From an uncultured Clostridia bacterium (GTDB lineage Bacteria; Bacillota; Clostridia; Christensenellales; CAG-917), in NCBI GenBank assembly GCA_947625145.1, contig CANQNC010000015.1, forward strand, positions 1 to 34,983: a stretch of 34,983 nt of DNA, written 5' to 3'. The position numbers were made by a program, and so were the translations under genes. The number at the start of each line of letters is the position of its first letter. The first letter of the stretch is position 1. Shown here one piece after another: positions 14,677-23,755 of this stretch. Below the pieces are notes generated by a model. The model was given only the letters and a program-made list of their open reading frames with translations. It did not search any database and was not told where the DNA came from.

Positions 14677-17600
14677 ATGAGAGCCAACTTTGCAAAAAGG
14701 GTTTCGTTCGTGCTCGTCGTGCTGTTGATAGCGGCGCTTGCGGCGGGAATGTGCGTTTCCCTCACATGCGGAGTCGCCGTTGCGGAATCCACTCTCACCC
14801 AAACGGGCGTGATAGATTTCGTGCACATGAGCGACATCCACTACTTCCCCATTGACTACTGCTATCAGAACGTCGCGTCCGCGGACTATGAGGAAAGCGA
14901 ATTTTTCCATTCCATGACGGGCGACACGAAGCTGGTGCTTGAAAGCGGCGTCATCCTCAACAACGCGGTGAGGCAAGTGATCGCGGAGGCAAAAGACGGC
15001 ACCGCTCCGCACTACTTCCTCGCGACGGGCGACCTGTGCAAAAACGGCGAACGCGAAGCGTTGATCGACGTGGCAAACGCACTGCGCTATATGCAAAATC
15101 AAGTGCGCACGGTCAGCGGATACGAAAACTTCCAAGTGCTCGCGCAGGTCGGCAACCACGATCTGTACAACACCGACGCAGCGCTCTATTCAAAGGACGA
15201 CGGCACAGAGCGCGTCGCGGACACTGTGACGGCGGATCAATTTGCGCTGATTTTTGCGGGTCTGGGCTTCCCCAACGCAAGCCTTGACGGCGACGACAGC
15301 CATGTCGGGCTGAAAGATTATTTGCCCGAAAAGTATTGGGCTTCGGAGTATACGGACGGATATCAACAATCCGACAACGCAAGCAATCTGACCATCACCT
15401 ACTTCAATCAAAACCTTGCCGCAGTGCAGGATATGAACAAGGCGAGCGGAAGCGAAAATTCGGCGAAGTTGGAAAAATACTTCAGCATCGGCGACGCGAT
15501 CAATCAGCTCTCCTACACGGTCAAGATCAACGACAATCCCAACTTCGGCTTTATGATCCTCGACTCCACGGACAGAGAGGCGACGGACGAGGGCAAACCC
15601 GTCCGCATGAGCGAGAGCGAGTACAAATTTTACAACAGAACCGATCTTACGGTTTATATCGGCGAGGATGACGGATCGATCGACATGTCCAAGTCGTTCG
15701 ACATATCCAAGGAGACAGATAAGAAAGCTGTCACAGCAGCGTTTGCGGCTGGCAAGGCGGTCTACCGCGCGACGGATTTTGCGCATATCACGGGCGGAAG
15801 GCTCACGGAAGGCGTGCTGAACTTCGCGCAACAGTTTGCAAACGGCATGCCCAAGGACAGCGACAGCACTCTTATTGCCGCGTGCCATCACAACATACTC
15901 CCCCACTTCGAGCAAGAGGACGACATCCTCAAGGACTTCACGCTGTACAACTGGGAGTACACCGCAAATCGCTTCCTTGACATGGGAGTGCGCTATGTGT
16001 TCACGGGGCATCAACACTCCTCGGACATCGCAAAATACACGGACATTTTGGGCAGAACGCTGTACGACAGCGAGACGGGCTCCATGGTCTCCTACGAGTC
16101 CCCCCGCCGCTACGTCACCATCACAAGAAACACCGAGGCGGGCAATGAGGAAAACATCGAAAAGATGACTTCCCTCATTCGCGCGACGGACGAGGGCATG
16201 AGGGCGACGGACGAGGGCATGAGGGCGACCGCCTCCACGCACATCACCACCGCCTCTGCTTGGAACGACAAAGCCTACAAAGATGCATACGCCGCGTACG
16301 AGCAAAACCCCAACGAAAACACTTGGAAAGCCGTTGTGGATGCAAACCCCGATTATCTCGCATACACGCTCAAATATGACGAGATCAACAAATTCACCTA
16401 CAACGAATATATCGGCAAGGACATCTACACCCGCTTGGTGGACAGAGTCCTCGATCACTTCCTGTCCGACAGCACGGTGGACGGATTGGTAGAATCCTTG
16501 GGCGACATGATCGGCGGCCTCAAGATCGAAGGCGCGATGAAGACTGCGCTTGAAAACTTCTTGGGCTTGACCCCGGGATCGAACGGCAGCCTCAAAAAGG
16601 TCGCGATGTATGTTGTGGACCTCCTCATCAATGACCTCTACCAAGACGGCGAATATCCCTACAAAGGCGAAACCTACCACGGCATTGTGGAATGGCTCAG
16701 AGCCATCGTGGACGACCTTGTAAACATGGAATTCGGCGACGCGAGCATTCAAAGCGAAGCCAATCCCACAAACGCGGGCAAACTCACCCTCAAGGAGATG
16801 GCGGGCTTCATCATGATGGCGCACTCCACAGGCACGGAAGTTTCCCTTTCGGACACCTATGCCGAGATAGACGCAGAGTTTGATGAAAAGCAATACGATG
16901 ACCCCTCTCAATACAAAAATCCCCTTGACAAGACCTATCGCAAGCGCATGGTCGCGGCTTTGAAGGACGCGCATCAACAGCTTACGGACGGCACCTTCGC
17001 GGGCAACCTGTTTGACGCTTTGCTGGATCCCCTGTTCAACAACGAGGATTCCCTGCTGAAGAGATTGCTCAATATGAACATTGACTTCGAGGACGCGGTG
17101 GACAAGGGCTTCCTTGACTATTCCGAATTTGTCATGTTCCAAGACGCCATGAGCGAACTGCCCACGACCTTCAACGAAAACTCCGAGTTTATCATCGCCA
17201 TGTTGGGCGGACTGCTGAAAGCGGACATTCAAGTCCCCGACGATTTCGAGCTGTCCTCGATCGACGTGACGAAGTTCAACCTCGGCACTGTCATCAACGA
17301 GCTGTTGCCCGTCATCAAGCCTCTTGTCGCAAACATGATAGGCTTCAACCTTGACGGACCCGACCTCATCACAATTGTGGAAAACGCCCTGCACGGCTAC
17401 ATCACGCAGAGCTTCAAAGTGGGTCTCGGCGGCATTGCGGACAAGATCGTCATGTCCTACGCCACGGACGACTTCCCCGACGTCGCGAACATCAAGGCCG
17501 CAAGCAAACCCTATCTTGTCACCCCGCATGCGGACTATAAGAAGGGCGGCGAGGCGGTCACATACGCAAGCTCGCTCGACTCGAAAACCGCTGTCGGAAA

Positions 17601-19350
17601 CTCTCTCAACCCCGCCACGCAGGACAACGGCAGAGTTCCTTCAAGGATCGTCGCCAACTTCGACACCGTAAACTCCACAACTTCCTACACCTTCAAGTTC
17701 TACACCGCGGAAAACGTGTACGGCACCTTCAAGTTTAAGGACAGCGTAGACGGCGAGTGGAAATCCGTTTCCACCAAAAAGAGCGGCGCAAGCGGCAGTA
17801 CGGACTATTTGGACTCTAAAGCGGAAGCCCAATTCGGAGACGTCAAGGTGACGATGCTCACTCAAACCAAGCCCGCCTACGTGCCCCTCATCGACCTCGG
17901 CCTCGCCTGCCTCACTCACGGCGAGATCGTGTATGAGGACGCAGATGGCAACGAGATCCCCTTCATTTTCGGTCAGCGCGACGACGCGCCCAAGGCAAGC
18001 GTGATCTATTGGAACGTCACAACAGTCACTGTCACGGGGCTCAAACCCGCAACCACTTATTACTACGACCTCGAGGGCAACTTCGAGCTTTCGGACGGCT
18101 CCATTCAGATGTCTGCGGTGCAGTACGCCAAACTGAACGGCTATGACAAAGATCATTACACATTCAAGACCGCCGCGGACGACAAGGTGGAAGAGTTCGA
18201 ATTCCTCACCATCGCGGACATCCAAGGCATGATCCAAGGCATGTACGACGACAGCTATGCCGCCGTCAAGGCCCTGCTTGCCGACGAGCGTACAAACAAC
18301 TTCGACTTCCTGCTGAACGCGGGCGACATGGTGGACAACGGCAAAAACTTCAATCAATGGGCAATGGCGCTTGACACCTATCAAACCCTGTTTGCAAACA
18401 CTTCGCAATTCTTCGCGGCGGGCAATCACGAGGACGGCAAAAACGCCTTTGCGACCTACTTCAACTACACCCTCCCCGTGGACGAAGAGAACAACCGCTT
18501 GCAAGATGACATCACGGACGGCGCGTTCTACTCCTTCAACTACGGCACAGCGCACTTCACAGTGCTCAACACAAACGACGCGACCTCAAACGGCTTGGGC
18601 GAAATACAGCTCAAATGGCTGGAAAAGGACCTGTCCGAATCCAAGGCAAAGTGGAAGTTTGTGCTGATGCACAAGAGCATCTTCAGCGGCGGCTCCCACT
18701 CCACGGACGCGGAAGTCGTGGCAATGCGCGCGCAACTCGTGCCCCTGTTCAACAAATACGGCGTGAACATGGTGTTTGCGGGACATGACCACACCTACAC
18801 CACCACACACCTAGTAAAAGCCGACGGCAGTGTGGAAAAGCGCGCTTCTTTGGACGGCTTGCGCTATACGGGCGACGGCGTACTGTTTGTCACGCTTGGC
18901 ACGCTGGGCACAAAATACTATGAGTACGGCGAAAATCCCGACGTGACCCCCAAGTTCAACAAGGACGACAGTATCCTCCACACCCTCGACTCGCAGACCT
19001 TCGGCAAGGTCAAAGTGACAAAGGACGAGATCGTGTTCACGGGTTACTACTACAACCGCGAGACGGGCAAGCTGGACGTCATCGGCTCCGAGCTGACCCT
19101 CGTGAACGAGCCCGTCATGTACGCCTCCACCCTGCTCGGCTTGGCGATCGGCATACCCGTGGCAGTGGTCGTCGCGGCGATCGTGGTGGCGGTCGTGCTT
19201 ATCCTCAAAAAGAAGGGCGTGATCGGCAAAAAGGCGGAAGCCGCAGAGCAGACCACAGACGCGGAACAGGCCGAGGAAACGGCTGAACTCGAGGAAAACG
19301 AGGAAGCCGCAGGCGAAAACGGCGAGGATACGGACGGCGAAAACGCCTGA
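14677..19350 (+). CDS. Membrane-anchored surface protein with two metallophosphoesterase domains
   Basis: A 1557-residue exported protein. A signal peptide ends near AVA-ES (about residue 37). Domain 1 has a complete calcineurin-like metal site: D53-I-H55, GD119LCKNG, GNHD (159-162), H404/H405 and GHQH (444-447). Residues about 500-1000 are a largely helical region with no known motif. Residues about 1010-1165 look beta-rich, with a fibronectin-III-like GLKPATTYYYDL edge, as found before purple-acid-phosphatase domains. Domain 2 repeats the metal site in the PAP-like form: D1181-I-Q1183, GD1217MVDNG, GNHE (1249-1252), H1332 and GHDH (1369-1372). One membrane helix (about 1485-1510) and an acidic Glu-rich tail end the protein. 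It probably hydrolyses phosphate esters outside the cell; the substrates are unknown. AAGGAGG fixes the start. Confidence 0.88.
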   Translation: MRANFAKRVSFVLVVLLIAALAAGMCVSLTCGVAVAESTLTQTGVIDFVHMSDIHYFPIDYCYQNVASADYEESEFFHSMTGDTKLVLESGVILNNAVRQVIAEAKDGTAPHYFLATGDLCKNGEREALIDVANALRYMQNQVRTVSGYENFQVLAQVGNHDLYNTDAALYSKDDGTERVADTVTADQFALIFAGLGFPNASLDGDDSHVGLKDYLPEKYWASEYTDGYQQSDNASNLTITYFNQNLAAVQDMNKASGSENSAKLEKYFSIGDAINQLSYTVKINDNPNFGFMILDSTDREATDEGKPVRMSESEYKFYNRTDLTVYIGEDDGSIDMSKSFDISKETDKKAVTAAFAAGKAVYRATDFAHITGGRLTEGVLNFAQQFANGMPKDSDSTLIAACHHNILPHFEQEDDILKDFTLYNWEYTANRFLDMGVRYVFTGHQHSSDIAKYTDILGRTLYDSETGSMVSYESPRRYVTITRNTEAGNEENIEKMTSLIRATDEGMRATDEGMRATASTHITTASAWNDKAYKDAYAAYEQNPNENTWKAVVDANPDYLAYTLKYDEINKFTYNEYIGKDIYTRLVDRVLDHFLSDSTVDGLVESLGDMIGGLKIEGAMKTALENFLGLTPGSNGSLKKVAMYVVDLLINDLYQDGEYPYKGETYHGIVEWLRAIVDDLVNMEFGDASIQSEANPTNAGKLTLKEMAGFIMMAHSTGTEVSLSDTYAEIDAEFDEKQYDDPSQYKNPLDKTYRKRMVAALKDAHQQLTDGTFAGNLFDALLDPLFNNEDSLLKRLLNMNIDFEDAVDKGFLDYSEFVMFQDAMSELPTTFNENSEFIIAMLGGLLKADIQVPDDFELSSIDVTKFNLGTVINELLPVIKPLVANMIGFNLDGPDLITIVENALHGYITQSFKVGLGGIADKIVMSYATDDFPDVANIKAASKPYLVTPHADYKKGGEAVTYASSLDSKTAVGNSLNPATQDNGRVPSRIVANFDTVNSTTSYTFKFYTAENVYGTFKFKDSVDGEWKSVSTKKSGASGSTDYLDSKAEAQFGDVKVTMLTQTKPAYVPLIDLGLACLTHGEIVYEDADGNEIPFIFGQRDDAPKASVIYWNVTTVTVTGLKPATTYYYDLEGNFELSDGSIQMSAVQYAKLNGYDKDHYTFKTAADDKVEEFEFLTIADIQGMIQGMYDDSYAAVKALLADERTNNFDFLLNAGDMVDNGKNFNQWAMALDTYQTLFANTSQFFAAGNHEDGKNAFATYFNYTLPVDEENNRLQDDITDGAFYSFNYGTAHFTVLNTNDATSNGLGEIQLKWLEKDLSESKAKWKFVLMHKSIFSGGSHSTDAEVVAMRAQLVPLFNKYGVNMVFAGHDHTYTTTHLVKADGSVEKRASLDGLRYTGDGVLFVTLGTLGTKYYEYGENPDVTPKFNKDDSILHTLDSQTFGKVKVTKDEIVFTGYYYNRETGKLDVIGSELTLVNEPVMYASTLLGLAIGIPVAVVVAAIVVAVVLILKKKGVIGKKAEAAEQTTDAEQAEETAELEENEEAAGENGEDTDGENA
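16183..16229 (+). repeat. In-frame 21-base tandem duplication
   Basis: GCGACGGACGAGGGCATGAGG is present twice without mismatch (16183-16203 and 16204-16224), followed by the first five bases of a third copy. It encodes ATDEGMR twice in the linker just after phosphoesterase domain 1. It looks like recent replication slippage and could vary in copy number between strains. Confidence 0.85.
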
Positions 19351-19370
19351 CCCCTTCCCACTTAAACTCA

Positions 19371-19398
19371 AAAGCGCCGAGCGTTTGCTCGGCGCTTT
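19371..19398 (+). terminator. Terminator after the double phosphoesterase gene
   Basis: AAAGCGCCGAGC (19371-19382) pairs perfectly with GCTCGGCGCTTT (19387-19398) around GTTT, then CTTATG. It lies 20 bases after the stop. Confidence 0.85.
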
Positions 19399-19825
19399 CT
19401 TATGCGCAATATGCCTTTCAAACTCCTACATTATGCCCTTGAAAACAAACGTTATACCCCGCTTTATTTTCTTTTGGGAAAACATTCTTTATATCCCTCT
19501 TCATGACCTTGTAAAATCCAAACCTCATGCCCTTGAGATACGCTTTTGCCCTTAAAACCGGCATTATGTCAGTATAAAACCTAATTCTGTATAAATCCTA
19601 AATCGTTATAACTTATATTAAGTTTTTATAACTTAAATTCCGTTTTCCAAAATTGCTATATGCTTCTGCAAAAACAAACCGCCCGCCTCGCTTTTCCAAA
19701 GCGTTTCAAATCCTCGAAATCATATCTTTCAACTGCTATATAACATCCCTTATGTTATTTGAATATCATTTGATATCATATATATCTTTTCTACCGCTCG
19801 AACTTTCGGCGTTTTCGTATAGGAA

Positions 19826-19850
19826 AAGCCCTCCCGCTTTGGGAGGGCTT
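19826..19850 (-). terminator. Terminator of the hydrogenase operon
   Basis: On the minus strand, AAGCCCTCCC and GGGAGGGCTT form a perfect 10-bp stem with a 5-base loop, followed by TTTTCC. It lies 16 bases after the stop of the last hydrogenase gene. Confidence 0.85.
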
Positions 19851-19865
19851 GAATTTTGTGATGGC

Positions 19866-21605
19866 TCAGAAGCGAGAGCGCGGCACGTAGGAAGTGTGCA
19901 GGATCTCGTGAGCTTTGTGCCCGTTCGGCTCGCCCAAAAACTCGGAATACAGTTGCTGTATCGCGGGATTGGCGAGGGATTTGCGCAATTCCATATTCTT
20001 GTCCTGCTCATAGATGGACTTTGCGCGCATTGCCTTGACGTCGTAGTTGTTGCGCACAAAGGCGCTCTTGATGGGCTGTCCGCCGCCGTTTACACAGCCG
20101 CCCGGGCAGGACATGATCTCGATGAATTGATAGTCCGCCTTGCCCTCTCTGACTGCGTCCATGATCTTCCTTGCGTTTGCAAGCCCCGAAGCGACGCAGA
20201 CCTTGACCTTGACGCCGCCGATGTCGTAGGTGGCTTCCTTGATGCCCTGAGTGCCTCTGACCTCCACGAAGTCGAGAGAGGGAGCCTCTTTGCCCGTAAC
20301 CAACTCATACACGTTGCGCAGAGCCGCTTCCATCACGCCGCCCGTCACGCCGAAGATGACGCCCGCACCCGAGAAGATGCCCAGAGGCGCGTCGAATTGC
20401 TCGTCGGGAAGCTCCTCGAAGATTATGCCCGCTTCCTTGATCATCTTGGCAAGCTCTCTTGTGGTGATCGCGTAGTCGATGTCGGGTACGCCCGCGGCGT
20501 TTTGATTTGCTCTGCCCTTTTCAAACTTCTTGGCGGTGCAAGGCATGACGGACACCACGACCAGATCCTTCGGATCCATGCCGAGTTTTTGCGCGTAATA
20601 CGTCTTGCACACCGCGCCGAACATCTGTTGCGGCGACTTGCAAGTGGAAAGGTGATCCAACTGATCGGGGAAGTTGTGCTCGCAGAACTTTATCCATGCG
20701 GGCGAACAGCTTGTGATCATGGGAAGAGTGCCGCCGTTTTTGAGCCTTGCCAAAAACTCCGCGCCTTCCTCCATGATGGTGAGGTCCGCGCCGAAGTTGA
20801 CGTCAAACACGTCGTCAAAGCCGAGTCTGCGCATTGCGGCGACCATTTTGCCCTCAACGTTTGTGCCGATGGGCATGCCGAATTCCTCGCCGAGGCCCAC
20901 TCTGACGGAGGGCGCGGCGGCGATGATCACTCTCTTTGACGGATCCGCGATCGCGGCAGCGACTTTGTCTATCTCTTCGACCTCGTGCAGAGCGCCCACG
21001 GGGCAAGCGACTATGCACTGCCCGCAACCCACGCACGCGGTGTTGCCCAGAGGAGATTCGAACGCGCACGCGATATGCGTGTCAAAGCCTCTGCTGTTTG
21101 CGCCGATGACCGCGACGGATTGATACTCCTTGCAGACGGCGACGCAACGGCGGCAAAGCACGCACTTGCTGTTGTCTCGAATGAGGTACGGAGTGCTTGC
21201 ATCCACAAACGACTCCGACTTCACGCCCTCGTATTTGTGAGAGGAGCAACCCAACTCAAGGGACAGCCTTTGCAGTTCGCAATTGTTGTTGCGCACACAG
21301 CTCAGGCAATCCTGATTGTGGTTGGACAGCAACAGTTCGACTGTGGCTTTGCGGGACTCTCTGACCGTCTTTGTGTTTGTAAACACTTCCATCCCCTCGT
21401 TGACGGGATATACGCAGGCGGCGACGAGGCTTCTTGCGCCCTTGACCTCGCAGACGCAGACGCGGCAAGCGCCGATCTCGTTGACGCCTTTAAGATAGCA
21501 AAGCGTGGGAATTTTGATCCCTGCGATCCTTGCCGCTTCGAGGATGGTCGTCCCTTCCTCGACTTGCACGGGGATATTGTTTATTTTTACGTTGACCAAT
21601 GCCAT
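19866..21605 (-). CDS. hndD: [FeFe] hydrogenase catalytic subunit (HndD/HydA type)
   Basis: A 579-residue iron-sulfur enzyme that makes or uses H2. Domains in order: N-terminal [2Fe-2S] ferredoxin (C36, C47, C50, C64); a His-Cys3 [4Fe-4S] site (H96, C100, C103, C109); two [4Fe-4S] clusters (C148/151/154/158 and C191/194/197/201); then the H-cluster domain with L1 TSCSPAW (C300), L2 MPCTAKKFE (C355) and L3 SCPGGCVNGGGQP (C500, C504), and the small C-terminal part. L1 has TSCSP, a known natural variant of TSCCP. Length fits NADP-reducing or electron-bifurcating subunits. GAGGTG precedes ATG 21605. It is the last gene of a five-gene operon; bifurcation is inferred from the partner set. Confidence 0.95.
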   Translation of the reverse strand: MALVNVKINNIPVQVEEGTTILEAARIAGIKIPTLCYLKGVNEIGACRVCVCEVKGARSLVAACVYPVNEGMEVFTNTKTVRESRKATVELLLSNHNQDCLSCVRNNNCELQRLSLELGCSSHKYEGVKSESFVDASTPYLIRDNSKCVLCRRCVAVCKEYQSVAVIGANSRGFDTHIACAFESPLGNTACVGCGQCIVACPVGALHEVEEIDKVAAAIADPSKRVIIAAAPSVRVGLGEEFGMPIGTNVEGKMVAAMRRLGFDDVFDVNFGADLTIMEEGAEFLARLKNGGTLPMITSCSPAWIKFCEHNFPDQLDHLSTCKSPQQMFGAVCKTYYAQKLGMDPKDLVVVSVMPCTAKKFEKGRANQNAAGVPDIDYAITTRELAKMIKEAGIIFEELPDEQFDAPLGIFSGAGVIFGVTGGVMEAALRNVYELVTGKEAPSLDFVEVRGTQGIKEATYDIGGVKVKVCVASGLANARKIMDAVREGKADYQFIEIMSCPGGCVNGGGQPIKSAFVRNNYDVKAMRAKSIYEQDKNMELRKSLANPAIQQLYSEFLGEPNGHKAHEILHTSYVPRSRF

Positions 21606-21617
21606 AATACACCTCGT

Positions 21618-23405
21618 TTATTCCTTGATTATCGCGCCAAAGCGACAGGTTGCGATACACTGTCCGCACTTTATGCACTTGTTTTGATCTATTTCGAACT
21701 TCTTCTTGATCTCGCCCGAGATAGCGGTCACGGGGCACTTCCTAGAGCATGCCGAGCAACCCTTGCAGGCGTCCGTGATCTTGTATTGGATCAGATCCTT
21801 GCACACATGCGCGGGACAACGGCGCTCCTTGATATGCGCTTCGTACTCGTCGCGGAAATAGCGCAGAGTGGACAGCACGGGGTTTGGCGCGGTCTGTCCC
21901 AGCCCGCACAGCGAGTTGGCTTTTATGTAGTAGCAAAGCTGTTCCATGTCGTCGAGGTCCTGCATTGTCGCCTTGCCCGACGTGATCTTTTCGAGATACT
22001 CAAGCAAGCGGCGATTTCCTATGCGGCAGGGAGTGCACTTTCCGCAACTCTCGTCCACCGTAAATTCGAGGAAAAATTTTGCGATGTCCACCATGCAGTT
22101 GTCCTCGTCCATGACGATCATTCCGCCCGAGCCCATCATGGAGCCGATCGCGATGAGGTTGTCATAGTCGATGGGGACGTCCAAATGCTCCGCGGGGATG
22201 CATCCGCCCGAAGGACCGCCCGTCTGAGCCGCTTTGAACCTCTTGCCGTTGGGGCAACCGCCGCCGATATCCTCGACGATCTCGCGCAAAGTCGTGCCCA
22301 TGGGGATCTCCACAAGCCCTGTGTTTGTGATCTTGCCACCAAGCGCGAACACCTTTGTGCCCTTTGACTTCTCGGTGCCCATGGAGGCAAACCAATCCGC
22401 GCCCTTCAGAATGATCTGGCAGATGTTGGCGTAAGTTTCTACGTTGTTGAGGATAGTCGGCTTGCCGAACAGACCCTTGACAGCGGGGAACGGAGGACGG
22501 GGACGAGGCTCGCCGCGATGACCCTCGATGGAAGTCATAAGCGCGGTCTCCTCACCGCAGACAAACGCGCCCGAGCCGAGTTTAAGCTCTATGTCAAACT
22601 TAAATCCCGTGCCCAAGATGTCGTCGCCCAACAGTCCGTACTCTCTTGATTGCGCAATCGCTATGCGCAGTCTTTCCACGGCGATGGGATATTCCGCACG
22701 CACGTAGATATAGCCCTGATGGGATCCTATAGCATAGCCCGCGATTGTCATTGCTTCGAGCACTGCGTGCGGGTCGCCTTCGAGCACCGACCTGTCCATA
22801 AACGCGCCGGGGTCGCCCTCGTCCGCGTTGCAACATACATATTTTGTGTCATTGACTTGATTTTTTGCAAATTGCCATTTTCTTCCCGTGGGGAAGCCTG
22901 CGCCGCCTCTTCCGCGAAGCCCGGACGCGGACACAATGTCTATGACCTGCTGAGGATCGAGCTGAGTCAAGCACTTAATAAGAGCCTGATAGCCGTCGCG
23001 CGCGATATACTCGTCTATCTTTTCGGGGTTGATCACGCCGCAGTTGCGAAGCGCCACACGGGTCTGCTTCTTGTAGAAGTTGGTTTCGGCAAGCGAATGT
23101 ACCGCAACGTTGCCCTTTGCCTTTTCGTGATAGAGCAACCTTTCCACAAGCCTGCCCTTGACGATATGCTCCTCGACGATCTCGGGGACATCCTCCACCT
23201 TCACGTAGCTGTAAAAGGCTCCTTCGGGATAGATGATGATGATGGGGCCGACCGCGCAAAGTCCGAAGCAACCCGTGCCGACCACGCAGACGTCGTTTTC
23301 AAGCCCTCTTTGCTTGATTTGCTCCTCGAAAGCCTCGCGGACCTTGCCGCTGTTGTTTGAATGACAGCCCGTGCCTCCGCAAACCAGAATATGAGTTCTG
23401 TACAT
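21618..23405 (-). CDS. hndC: NuoF-like hydrogenase subunit (HndC/HydB type)
   Basis: A 595-residue flavoprotein that passes electrons between NAD(P)H and the hydrogenase. Domains in order: thioredoxin-like [2Fe-2S] domain (VCGGTGCHSNNS, then VGTGCFGLCAVGP); NuoF core with FMN/NAD sites GLRGRGGAGFPTG, NADEGDPGAFMDR and GEETALMTSIEGHRGEPR; SLBB domain around AAQTGGPSGGCIP; an iron-sulfur site ESCGKCTPCRIGNRRL; and a C-terminal pair of [4Fe-4S] motifs (CKGCSACSRKCP and CIKCGQCIATC). These extra C-terminal clusters are typical of Hnd/Hyd enzymes, not of respiratory complex I. It lies 12 bases upstream of hndD. Confidence 0.94.
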   Translation of the reverse strand: MYRTHILVCGGTGCHSNNSGKVREAFEEQIKQRGLENDVCVVGTGCFGLCAVGPIIIIYPEGAFYSYVKVEDVPEIVEEHIVKGRLVERLLYHEKAKGNVAVHSLAETNFYKKQTRVALRNCGVINPEKIDEYIARDGYQALIKCLTQLDPQQVIDIVSASGLRGRGGAGFPTGRKWQFAKNQVNDTKYVCCNADEGDPGAFMDRSVLEGDPHAVLEAMTIAGYAIGSHQGYIYVRAEYPIAVERLRIAIAQSREYGLLGDDILGTGFKFDIELKLGSGAFVCGEETALMTSIEGHRGEPRPRPPFPAVKGLFGKPTILNNVETYANICQIILKGADWFASMGTEKSKGTKVFALGGKITNTGLVEIPMGTTLREIVEDIGGGCPNGKRFKAAQTGGPSGGCIPAEHLDVPIDYDNLIAIGSMMGSGGMIVMDEDNCMVDIAKFFLEFTVDESCGKCTPCRIGNRRLLEYLEKITSGKATMQDLDDMEQLCYYIKANSLCGLGQTAPNPVLSTLRYFRDEYEAHIKERRCPAHVCKDLIQYKITDACKGCSACSRKCPVTAISGEIKKKFEIDQNKCIKCGQCIATCRFGAIIKE

Positions 23406-23416
23406 AATACCCTCCC

Positions 23417-23755
23417 TTATGCCTTGACAAGTTGTGCTAAGATCTCAACGGCCTTAGCGGCGTCTACCTTTTTGTAAACGACAGGCTCTTTGCCCGGGAC
23501 GTGGACCTCGATGATGGGCTCGTCCTCGCAATCGCCCATGCACCCCGTCCTCGTAACGCGCACGCCTCTGAGCTCCTTGGCCTCTACCTCGTCCACAAGC
23601 GCGTTGAACACCGTGCGAGCGCCCGCGCTGATGCCGCAAGTGCCCATGCCCACGATTATGTGGATCTCCTTTTCGGGGTCCACATTGTCGCGCAATATGA
23701 TCTGAGACTGCATGGCCGCTCTGATCTGATTGATGTCCTCTATGGTCTTTTTCAT
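23417..23755 (-). CDS. hndB: Thioredoxin-like [2Fe-2S] ferredoxin subunit (HndB type)
   Basis: A 112-residue electron carrier of the thioredoxin-like ferredoxin family, the small subunit between the NuoE- and NuoF-like parts. Visible signatures are VGMGTCGISAGAR (C40) and TRTGCMGDCEDEP (C72, C76). Only three Cys are present, although a [2Fe-2S] cluster needs four ligands; the fourth ligand is not evident, so cluster content is uncertain. ATG 23755 has TAGGAG 8 bases upstream, and it overlaps the stop of the ATPase-like gene as ATGA, so the two are coupled. A longer reading of this frame upstream lies within the ATPase gene and is not used. Confidence 0.85.
   Translation of the reverse strand: MKKTIEDINQIRAAMQSQIILRDNVDPEKEIHIIVGMGTCGISAGARTVFNALVDEVEAKELRGVRVTRTGCMGDCEDEPIIEVHVPGKEPVVYKKVDAAKAVEILAQLVKA

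Larger units (their letters stand above)
19351..19865. repeat. Spacer with terminators at both ends and degenerate repeats between
   Basis: No gene is seen. Between the two terminators, units resembling ATGCCCTTGAAAAC recur at about 19410, 19433, 19503, 19527 and more loosely at 19454 and 19565, often 23-24 bases apart. From 19575 to 19645 the pattern changes to TATAACTTA-type repeats (TATAAAACCTAA, TATAAATCCTAA, TATAACTTATATTAAG, TATAACTTAAATT). The remainder to 19800 is AT-rich without clear structure. Confidence 0.5.

Noticed and set aside
15190..17529. Very long open frame antisense to the phosphoesterase gene
   Set aside because: The plus-strand gene is clearly real, with motifs and a ribosome site. 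Long antisense frames arise from its strong codon bias. The same applies to 11801-12976, 20985-22367 and 32294-33136.
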